Under the pieces are notes generated by a model. The model was not told the origin of the DNA and searched no databases. It was given only the letters and a program-made list of their open reading frames with translations. Made by a program: the position numbers and the translations under genes. Shown piece by piece: positions 1-5,578 of a stretch of 10,498 nucleotides of DNA (within the stretch, counting starts at the first letter, position 1; every line of letters begins with the position of its first letter). Origin of the DNA: an uncultured Bacteroidota bacterium (GTDB lineage Bacteria; Bacteroidota; Bacteroidia; NS11-12g; UBA9320); the NCBI GenBank assembly GCA_913056425.1, contig CAJXLR010000039.1, positions 1 to 10,498 on the forward strand. The letters are read 5' to 3'.

Positions 1-684
1 AAGGATATACCTGGTTTCAATCGTTTGGTGCGCATGAATATGAACACGCATAAGCTCACAACATTGCGAGTTGATGCCGATGTGATTGCATTGGAGTATT
101 GTGCAAAGGAAGATGTACTGAAAGCATTACTGGTTGAAAAGAATGAAGTGCTTGGTGAAACCAAGTATTTCTTGGCGAACCTTGATCCTAAAACAGGAGA
201 GTTTAGCGATAACAAACTTATTGAGACGCGTAACAGTGTTGCAAAGGCCGAAACAGAAGGGACCTTACAATATGACGAGTCGTCAAACAACGTTGTGGTG
301 AATTTGAATGCAAATGCGGCTTGGAAAATTTATACAGCAGATGCGGAAAGCAACGATTTAATCGAAGTTCAATCGTTAGAGCGCCGTGTAGATTATTCCA
401 TTGCGCAATCAGGTCCTGAGGCACAGCAAATTTTTAATCTGGGCCTTAACGTAAATGTTTACCCGAATCCAACAACGGGTGCAGTTCGCATTCAAACTCA
501 AAAGAGCATGGTTGTTGATCACATCACCGTGATGGATGCGAATGGTAAAATAATTCGCAACATTGCTGTTCAGAGCGGTACGATGTTCAATGAATTCGAC
601 TTGGGAGACGTGGAGCAAGGAATGTATTTTGTTCGGGTTCATTCCGGAACACAAACACACACTGAGCGCTTAGTGAAGTACTAA
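1..684 (+). CDS. C-terminal part of a secreted protein with T9SS type A sorting domain (5' end outside window)
   Basis: The frame is open from the first base, so the gene starts upstream; 227 residues and the stop are visible. The last ~80 residues form a type IX secretion C-terminal domain: the entry motif VYPNPTTG lies at visible residues 153-160, followed by a beta-rich stretch (ITVMDANGKIIRN) and the closing GMYFVRVHSG...ERLVKY. In this family the domain directs a Sec-exported protein through the outer-membrane T9SS and is normally removed. The part before it (visible residues 1-150) is acidic, with repeated short strands (for example KYFLANLDPKTGEFSD), suggesting the end of a beta-rich or propeller-like ectodomain, but I cannot name its function. 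Internal ATG or TTG codons near base 25-42 are unlikely to be true starts because no signal peptide follows. The sorting-domain call is firm; the role of the cargo is unknown. Confidence 0.9.
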   Translation, partial: KDIPGFNRLVRMNMNTHKLTTLRVDADVIALEYCAKEDVLKALLVEKNEVLGETKYFLANLDPKTGEFSDNKLIETRNSVAKAETEGTLQYDESSNNVVVNLNANAAWKIYTADAESNDLIEVQSLERRVDYSIAQSGPEAQQIFNLGLNVNVYPNPTTGAVRIQTQKSMVVDHITVMDANGKIIRNIAVQSGTMFNEFDLGDVEQGMYFVRVHSGTQTHTERLVKY

Positions 685-707
685 TATCAAAAAGCTTAAT
701 AAACAGT

Positions 708-735
708 GGCGGACCGATAAAGTCCGCCTTTTTTT
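708..735 (+). terminator. Intrinsic terminator of the T9SS cargo gene
   Basis: A perfect 7-bp stem (GGCGGAC at 708-714 with GTCCGCC at 722-728) closes a 7-base loop and is followed directly by seven T residues (729-735). It lies 24 bases after the stop codon of the T9SS cargo gene. This is a textbook Rho-independent terminator on the plus strand. It also separates that gene from the next, whose ATG begins only six bases after the T run. Confidence 0.9.
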
Positions 736-741
736 ATCATC

Positions 742-1194
742 ATGGAATTAATCGAAGCGTTACGCCAAACCAGACACAACCTATTAAAAACAGTGGAAGC
801 ATATACCATCGATGAGATGAACGTGGTTCCAGAGGGATTTAACAACAGTTTGTTATGGAATTTAGGTCATGTATGGGTGACTCAAAAGATGCTCCATTGC
901 GGGTTGTCGGGTTTGCCGCTGAATATTGACGACGAGCTGGTGAATCAGTTTCGTAAAGGGTCAAAAGCTATAGTCTTGAAAGAGGAGACTTTAAGCCGAA
1001 TTAAGTCAGATTTCATTAAGAGTGTTGATGACCTAGAACGCGATTTGAACGCAAACATCTTCAAGGAGTTCAGACCTTACCGAACGAGTTATAACGTTGA
1101 ATTAGAAAGCTTGAATGATGCGTTGTGGTTTAACAACATGCACTAAGCCATGCACTTGGGATATATGCTTGCAATGCGAAAAAGCATTAAATGA
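742..1194 (+). pseudogene. DinB-family protein gene interrupted by an in-frame stop codon
   Basis: The reading frame from ATG 742 gives 134 residues resembling the DinB/YfiT-like four-helix-bundle family: an N-terminal helix (LIEALRQTRHNLLKTVE), NLGHVWVTQKM at residues 41-51 with a likely metal-ligand histidine, and DALWFNNMH at 126-134. A TAA at 1144-1146 ends it, but the same frame continues with A-M-H-L-G-Y-M-L-A-M-R-K-S-I-K to a TGA at 1192-1194. Read through, the product is 150 residues, a normal size for the family, and its end matches the usual H-x3-H-L-G-Y ending. The stop sits inside that HxxxH motif, where Glu is common, so a single GAA/GAG to TAA/TAG change fits best. The shortened protein would lack one predicted metal ligand and the last helix turn. 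Family members are putative metal-dependent, often thiol-linked enzymes. A base error in the assembly is an alternative. Family call fairly sure; pseudogene status moderately sure. Confidence 0.75.
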
Positions 1195-1197
1195 AAA

Positions 1198-1215
1198 AGG
1201 CCGGTCTCCCGGCCT
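1198..1215. terminator. GC-rich hairpin after the DinB gene, possible terminator
   Basis: A perfect 7-bp inverted repeat (AGGCCGG at 1198-1204, CCGGCCT at 1209-1215) with a 4-base loop starts three bases after the read-through stop at 1194. On the plus strand the 3' flank is CTCTAAAAG, with no U run. On the minus strand the stem is followed by an unbroken T tract (complement of the A run at 1194-1198). It could end the DinB transcript weakly, or be half of an originally bidirectional terminator. No minus-strand gene reads into it in this window. Confidence 0.5.
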
Positions 1216-1337
1216 CTAAAAGTAAAGTTAAACCATAAATTCTAATTAATGAGTATTATGCTTTATTAAATTGAAAGTAATCGAATTTACTCATAAAAAA
1301 GGATATCACAAAGACTTATTTTTTTATTACTTGCAGC

Positions 1338-2921
1338 ATGAAATCGGTACTAAGACAACTCTCATTTCTATTTATTAGCTTCATGGTGCTTGCACCGCTC
1401 TCTGTGAAAGCGGAAGGTGTAAGACTCTCTCAGGAAGGAGATGAAGATCTTCCTGTAATCGTATGGAAGAATGCGCCTAAGTACGTCGATTTATCGGTAA
1501 GTAAGGATTATTTGGTTGATTTTCCATCACTTCAATCCGATGCTGAGTCGTTCACTTTTGTTTCAAATGAAGACACATTGATTCTGGAATCTTTGAAGCC
1601 AGTTGTTGTTCATTTTGACGCGGATGGAGAACACGTGTTTAGATTCAAAAGGGAGAAGATGACTGTGGCTGCGATTAAGAAGGCCCCCTTGGTGAAGAAC
1701 GATGCATTTGTCTTTGGTTTGTTGATGCTGTGCTTGGCAATCGTGTTTTTTACGAGTACGTCCGATAAGCCATGGTTAAAGAAATTCTACAGCGTAATCC
1801 CGGCGCTTTTGATGTGTTACCTGTTGCCAGCAATTCTCGCGAGTTTAGGTGTGATAAACAGTGTGCACTCTACAGGTTTGTATTTCGTCGCTACTCGTTA
1901 TATGCTTCCGACCGCGCTTGTGCTCATGACGCTGAGTATCGATCTCAAAGGAATTATCAACCTTGGGCCGAAGAGTCTTATTATGTTCTTTACCGGCACC
2001 TTGGGAATTATTCTAGGCGGACCTATTGCTATTTTGATTGTGTCTACTTTTTCTCCTGAAACAGTTGGAGGAGCAGGTCCTGAAGCCGTTTGGAAAGGTT
2101 TAGCAACACTCGCAGGAAGTTGGATTGGTGGTGGTGCGAACCAAACCGCCATGCTTGAGATCTATGGATATGCACAAAGTAAGTACGGTGGTATGGTGTT
2201 GGTTGACATCGTGGTTGCGAACATCTGGATGGCGTTCTTGCTTTATGGTGCTGGAAGAGCGGACAAAATAGACAAATGGCTAAAGGCCGATAGTTCAGCA
2301 ATTGCTGAGTTGCAAGTGAAAATGGAAAACTTCACAAAAAGCATCACTAAGAACCCAACATTGCGCGACTTGATTGTAGTTCTTGGTGTTAGTTTCTTAG
2401 CTACGGGTCTAGCTCATTTCTTATCGAAACTCGCCGTCGATGGCTTCTCATCCATTGACGCATTGAAGGATTCGTCACTTACCAGTGGCTTCTTCTGGTT
2501 GATTGTTTTTGCAACGACATTTGGGTTGATTATGAGTTTCACCAAAGCGCGGAATTTAGAAGCATTTGGTGCTTCCAAAATGGGTAGCGTGTTTATTTAT
2601 ATCCTTGTTGCAACAATAGGTATGAAGATGGATTTGCGGCAAGTGTTCGACAATCCTTTGTTGATTGTGGTCGGATTGATCTGGATGGCATTTCACGCCG
2701 GTTTACTATTCGCTGTTGCAAAGATGATTCGTGCACCATTCTTCTTCCTTGCAGTTGGCTCTAAGGCCAATGTTGGAGGTGCAGCAAGCGCGCCGGTGGT
2801 GGCTGCGGCATTCCACCCATCTCTGGCTCCGGTAGGCGTATTACTCGCTGTTTTAGGTTATGCTTTAGGAACCTATGGTGCTATGTTCTGTGCATATCTC
2901 ATGGAGACGGTTGCACCGTAA
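1338..2921 (+). CDS. DUF819 family membrane protein with signal peptide and N-terminal extracytoplasmic extension
   Basis: The 527-residue protein begins with a probable Sec signal peptide (residues 1-25, ending VKA) and then about 95 mainly hydrophilic, strand-rich residues (26-120). From residue 122 it is highly hydrophobic with about ten or more membrane segments. The core matches the DUF819 (YjcL-like) family: paired glycine-rich motifs GSWIGGGANQTAM (260-272) and GSKANVGGAASAPVVAAAF (474-492), which mark the two inverted halves typical of the CPA/AT transporter fold. A charged loop at 305-345 separates the halves. DUF819 proteins are usually near 400 residues, so the N-terminal part is an addition. 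Substrate and direction of transport are unknown; membrane transport is inferred from the fold only. It appears monocistronic, with a convergent neighbour 64 bases downstream. The ATG is preferred because the signal peptide follows at once. Family call firm, function unknown. Confidence 0.88.
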   Translation: MKSVLRQLSFLFISFMVLAPLSVKAEGVRLSQEGDEDLPVIVWKNAPKYVDLSVSKDYLVDFPSLQSDAESFTFVSNEDTLILESLKPVVVHFDADGEHVFRFKREKMTVAAIKKAPLVKNDAFVFGLLMLCLAIVFFTSTSDKPWLKKFYSVIPALLMCYLLPAILASLGVINSVHSTGLYFVATRYMLPTALVLMTLSIDLKGIINLGPKSLIMFFTGTLGIILGGPIAILIVSTFSPETVGGAGPEAVWKGLATLAGSWIGGGANQTAMLEIYGYAQSKYGGMVLVDIVVANIWMAFLLYGAGRADKIDKWLKADSSAIAELQVKMENFTKSITKNPTLRDLIVVLGVSFLATGLAHFLSKLAVDGFSSIDALKDSSLTSGFFWLIVFATTFGLIMSFTKARNLEAFGASKMGSVFIYILVATIGMKMDLRQVFDNPLLIVVGLIWMAFHAGLLFAVAKMIRAPFFFLAVGSKANVGGAASAPVVAAAFHPSLAPVGVLLAVLGYALGTYGAMFCAYLMETVAP

Positions 2922-2985
2922 TATCACTAATTAGAATATAAAACATCAAATGATTAATTCGATGTGATGTGTTTGCGGTTACCTC

Positions 2986-3522
2986 TTAGAACTTGTTCTT
3001 CCACATCATGCTCTCAACCGGCTTGATGGTGCGCTCGTTGTATTTCGCGTTCGATTTTTTGTTGTACATCGTCTTGATGTCGCCTTCTACTTGGAAATAG
3101 ATAAGTTGACCAATAGGCATGCCTCGGTAAATGCGCACCGGCTGCGCACAAGAGATTTCTAGCGTCCAAGTGTTGCAGAATCCCACATCACCCTTGCCCG
3201 CAGTTGCATGAATGTCAATTCCTAGTCGTCCGGTACTTGACTTACCTTCTAAGAATGGCACGTGTGCATGAGTTTCTGTGTATTCTTCTGTAACCCCGAG
3301 ATAAAGCGTGTTCGGTTGAAGGACAAAACCATCAACAGGGATTTCAAAGTACTCAATTTTGTTGTGCTTCTTGGCGTCTAGAACCCGGTCGTTATAGGTT
3401 GCAAGCCACTTTCCTAAGTGGACATCATATGAGTTGGTTCCCATACAATCAGGTCTATATGGCTCAATTAGAATGGTGCCTTTTTCAATCTCTTCTAAGA
3501 TTCGCTTATCACTTAAAATCAT
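2986..3522 (-). CDS. dcd: dCTP deaminase
   Basis: This 178-residue protein is a full-length member of the trimeric dCTP deaminase/dUTPase family. It makes dUTP from dCTP in the cytoplasm, feeding dTMP synthesis. Visible family features are MILSDKRI at the N-terminus, NSYDVHLG (30-37), the phosphate/nucleotide-binding EGKSSTGRLG (92-101), and GFCNTWTLEIS (114-124), where Glu122 corresponds to the catalytic glutamate. GMPIGQLIYFQV (134-145) is the conserved late strand. I cannot tell from sequence alone whether it only deaminates or also hydrolyses dUTP. It is transcribed toward the DUF819 gene and diverges from the phosphopantetheinyl transferase gene, with 116 bases between their starts for two promoters. 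No linked nucleotide-metabolism gene is present. Confidence 0.95.
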   Translation of the reverse strand: MILSDKRILEEIEKGTILIEPYRPDCMGTNSYDVHLGKWLATYNDRVLDAKKHNKIEYFEIPVDGFVLQPNTLYLGVTEEYTETHAHVPFLEGKSSTGRLGIDIHATAGKGDVGFCNTWTLEISCAQPVRIYRGMPIGQLIYFQVEGDIKTMYNKKSNAKYNERTIKPVESMMWKNKF

Positions 3523-3638
3523 GCGTACTACTTGAACTTAAAACTTCGAATTAATCACTTTTCAATCTACTATGTTTATGGCGGGTAGAAGTTGTGCAAA
3601 ACAAATGGTTTAACGCATTTTGGATTTACCTTTGAGGC

Positions 3639-4238
3639 ATGCCTGTGCACAAACGGATTCAATCGGGGGAAGCCAACCTATGTCTTTGGAAAATTACCGA
3701 GGACATCACCGATTTTAACCTGTCAATTTCTCCAAAGGAATCCGATAACTTGTCGCGCAATCAACAGTGGCTCGCAGGCCGAGCGGCTCTGGACGCATTG
3801 GATATAGATGTTGAAGCGTTGCGAAAGGACGACTATGGAAAACCTTGGATTCAAGGCAGCGATAGCCATGTCTCATTAAGTCATTGCAAATCTTACGCAG
3901 TAGCAATTAAAAGTCAGAACCCGGTAGGTATCGATATCGAAGAGATCACTCCTCGTATTGAACGAATTGCGCCGCGATTTATACATGAGAGCGAATGGGC
4001 GTTTATCTCAGAAGACGATCGGTTGAAGTGTCTCTACATCCTGTGGAGTGCAAAAGAGGCATTGTACAAACTCTACGGGAAGAAATCGGTCGATTTCAAG
4101 AACCACATGATTGCTAAGCCATTTGAGATTTCAAGCTCAGGTGTGTTTTACATGGAATTCCTCAAAAACACATCCATGCTTTACGTGATGCAGTATGAGG
4201 TGTACGATAATCACACGTTGGTTTGGGTGGAAGGGTGA
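3639..4238 (+). CDS. Sfp-type 4'-phosphopantetheinyl transferase superfamily protein
   Basis: The 199-residue product has the expected order of Sfp-type PPTase motifs: QWLAGRAALDAL (43-54), KPWI (68-71) then HVSLSHCKSYAVAI (77-90), the Mg-binding VGIDIE (96-101, with Asp99 and Glu101), and WSAKEALYKLYG (136-147), which supplies the conserved Lys139-Glu140. These enzymes move the phosphopantetheine arm of coenzyme A onto a serine of acyl- or peptidyl-carrier proteins. At about 200 residues it is a compact form common in Bacteroidota, where it may serve fatty-acid ACP or a secondary-metabolite carrier. No carrier-protein or synthase gene lies nearby, so the target is not indicated. ATG 3639 is the only reasonable start: the next in-frame Met is beyond the catalytic motifs. 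It is divergent from dcd. Family call strong, substrate unknown. Confidence 0.9.
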   Translation: MPVHKRIQSGEANLCLWKITEDITDFNLSISPKESDNLSRNQQWLAGRAALDALDIDVEALRKDDYGKPWIQGSDSHVSLSHCKSYAVAIKSQNPVGIDIEEITPRIERIAPRFIHESEWAFISEDDRLKCLYILWSAKEALYKLYGKKSVDFKNHMIAKPFEISSSGVFYMEFLKNTSMLYVMQYEVYDNHTLVWVEG

Positions 4239-4295
4239 GTATGTGAGCAGTATTCTCTGAGTACATTGAAACAATGAAGTCAATGAACCGGATTT

Positions 4296-4303
4296 TATCT
4301 TTG
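4296..4303 (+). promoter_or_regulatory. Candidate Bacteroidota -7 box for the FkbM-type gene
   Basis: TATCTTTG is an exact match to the Bacteroidota -7 consensus TAnnTTTG and lies 60 bases before the preferred ATG. No TTTG -33 box sits at normal spacing; the nearest TTG is 27 bases upstream. If used, transcription would begin near 4310, which rules out the TTG start at 4309. An 8-base match alone can occur by chance. Confidence 0.3.
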
Positions 4304-4362
4304 ATCATTTGGTTTGGTTGAGAGTTATTAACTCGATTGTTGCGTTTATTTGCCGAGACGAA

Positions 4363-5097
4363 ATGCGCTTTTATTTTTTGTTAAAATCATCACTATATAA
4401 ATTGTCTATGCTTAGTAAAATAAAAACTCTTTATCGACGCATACAACGTATGATTGTATGGCTTCGCTACGATATATTGTTTCAGCACGTAGCAAAAAAG
4501 GTTAGACCAGATGTTGGAGAAAGGGGGCTTTTTATTGATTGCGGTTCTAATTTGGGGCAAGGTTTTAGTTACTTCAAGAAATATTTTCGCAATGACATAT
4601 ATGACTCATGTTTAATTGAGCCTAACCCTTATTGTATGGTTGAGTTGAGGAAAAAATTTAGTGATGAATCAAACATTTCGTTCATTCAAAAAGCGGCATG
4701 GGTCAGGAAAGAGCAATTGAACTTCTATGGACTGGTGGAGGATTCTCGTGGGAAGACAACAACTGGAGGAAGTGTTATTGCGAATCATGCAGGGTCGTTA
4801 TACAGGCCAAACACAGAAAAAGCTCTTAAGGTAGATGCCTTCGATCTTTCTGAATTTTTAAAAGAAAAAAGTCAATTTTACGATACGATTGTTGTCAAGA
4901 TGGACATTGAGTCGTCAGAATACGAAGTCCTCAATCACCTCTTGGTTACTAACGCAATTGACTATGTCAATCATCTAGTTGTGGAATTCCACAGTCAGTA
5001 TTTTGCAAAAGATAAACAAGGCTATTACTCAAAGCTAGAGCAAGAATTGATAACTCGCATAAAATCAAGAGGCACAGGATTGACAGTTTGGATATGA
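4363..5097 (+). CDS. FkbM family SAM-dependent methyltransferase
   Basis: From ATG 4363 the protein has 244 residues. It shows the class I methyltransferase core of the FkbM family: the SAM-binding loop FIDCGSNLGQG (57-67), acidic strand-2 end IEPNP (85-89), KMDIESSEYEVL (179-190) and VVEFH (206-210). Members methylate hydroxyl or sugar groups in polysaccharides and natural products; the substrate here is unknown. The open frame extends to a TTG at 4309, but ATG 4363 or 4408 is more credible, because the added residues show no conserved features and a candidate -7 box ends at 4303. It stands alone, with no glycosyltransferase or polysaccharide genes around it. It is clearly more AT-rich than its neighbours: hand counts on 60-base lines gave about 25-47% GC, against about 50-53% in the two lines counted in DUF819 and PPTase. 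This suggests lateral gain. Family call good; start uncertain. Confidence 0.82.
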   Translation: MRFYFLLKSSLYKLSMLSKIKTLYRRIQRMIVWLRYDILFQHVAKKVRPDVGERGLFIDCGSNLGQGFSYFKKYFRNDIYDSCLIEPNPYCMVELRKKFSDESNISFIQKAAWVRKEQLNFYGLVEDSRGKTTTGGSVIANHAGSLYRPNTEKALKVDAFDLSEFLKEKSQFYDTIVVKMDIESSEYEVLNHLLVTNAIDYVNHLVVEFHSQYFAKDKQGYYSKLEQELITRIKSRGTGLTVWI

Positions 5098-5158
5098 GTG
5101 TTTAATCAGCATCTATCTGTTTCAGTCTTAGTAGTGTGGATGATTCTACGTTCGCAAA

Positions 5159-5329
5159 CTAGCTTAGTCTAAATCTTACAATATCCATTTCATTTTCTTG
5201 GGGAATTCGACTTGAAAAACCGACTGCTTGAGGGTCAATGTTGACAAACGGCGCCGACGAATAGCTCATTGAAGGCAAATTTTCAGTTCTAAACTGTTGA
5301 GTCGAAAAGAACTCACAATATTGCCTCAA
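5159..5329 (-). CDS. Possible small protein or gene remnant (56 codons), unrecognised
   Basis: On the minus strand a frame starts at TTG 5327-5329 and runs 56 codons to a TAG at 5159-5161; an in-frame ATG lies at residue 21. The product has mixed, protein-like composition, with SSAPFVNIDPQAVGF at residues 24-38 and a polar end reading NEMDIVRFRLS. It has no signal peptide or membrane segment, and I recognise no family. A stop in the preceding frame (5326-5328) overlaps its first codon, and that frame also reads plausibly for 26 residues upstream, so a larger gene broken by a frameshift is possible. It could equally be a chance frame in a dispersed repeat. Confidence that it is expressed is low. 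Confidence 0.2.
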   Translation of the reverse strand: MRQYCEFFSTQQFRTENLPSMSYSSAPFVNIDPQAVGFSSRIPQENEMDIVRFRLS

Positions 5330-5416
5330 TCAACCAGCCATTTCCGGATGGCTAAAACTATATTGCCAAACAATTGTGTTGCCGGTTTACCCTGTTCTCG
5401 AACGGTTTAGAAGACT

Positions 5417-5460
5417 CTCGCAGTGACACAGAATCGCGAAGATGGTTTTGCTCGCAATGA
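5417..5460. repeat. Short imperfect direct repeat
   Basis: CTCGCAGTGA (5417-5426) and CTCGCAATGA (5451-5460) match at 9 of 10 positions with a 34-base period. From general knowledge, CTCGCAATGA-type sequence resembles the end of dispersed repeats found in many bacterial genomes (the reverse complement begins TCATTGCGAG). This copy may be an eroded member; genome-wide copies cannot be seen here. Confidence 0.4.
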
Positions 5461-5511
5461 AAGGTATCTTCAGGGGATTAAATGCCAACGTTTGAATTAT
5501 GGCGTGAATCC

Positions 5512-5571
5512 CAACTCATGTCAGTTCGAGTGTCCGCCATCAGGCGGATGTATTGAGAACAGAATGAGTTG
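5512..5571 (-). terminator. Nested inverted repeat just downstream of dsbD, possible 3'-end structure
   Basis: An inner hairpin TCCGCC (5533-5538) / GGCGGA (5543-5548) with a 4-base loop is nested within GTTC (5524-5527) / GAAC (5557-5560) and an outer 8-bp pair CAACTCAT (5512-5519) / ATGAGTTG (5564-5571). All three are nearly concentric. The structure begins seven bases past the dsbD stop codon, between convergent genes. There is no U run on either strand, so it is not a classic intrinsic terminator. It may protect the 3' end of the dsbD mRNA, block convergent transcription or be a dispersed palindromic repeat. Confidence 0.45.
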
Positions 5572-5578
5572 ACAATGG

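Larger units (their letters stand above)
5098..5578. other. Gap of about 480 bases without an identifiable gene; hairpins, a direct repeat and remnant-like frames
   Basis: The gap lies between convergent genes (FkbM-type on plus, dsbD on minus). No open frame reaches 60 codons. It contains a 6-bp hairpin (AGCCAT at 5336-5341, ATGGCT at 5348-5353), a 10-base direct repeat, a nested inverted repeat near the dsbD stop, and two short adjacent minus-strand frames listed separately. No tRNA or full insertion sequence is visible. The make-up suggests decayed or dispersed repeat DNA, but this is inference. Confidence 0.5.

Noticed and set aside
2951..2973. Weak inverted repeat between the convergent DUF819 and dcd genes (ACATCAAA / TTCGATGT)
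   Set aside because: The stem is AT-rich with a mismatch and no T run on either strand, so I cannot support a terminator call.
3627..3634. TACCTTTG, an exact -7 consensus match just before the phosphopantetheinyl transferase gene
   Set aside because: Transcription would start about at or after ATG 3639, and no later in-frame Met precedes the catalytic motifs. There is also no -33 box at proper spacing, so it is probably chance.
4274..4321. Short plus-strand frame (15 codons) between the PPTase and FkbM-type genes
   Set aside because: It is too short, has no recognisable features and overlaps the candidate -7 box of the next gene; nothing supports expression.
4309..4362. TTG-initiated N-terminal extension of the FkbM-type protein
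   Set aside because: A TTG start is uncommon, the added 18 residues show no conserved feature, and the candidate promoter would start transcription at about 4310.
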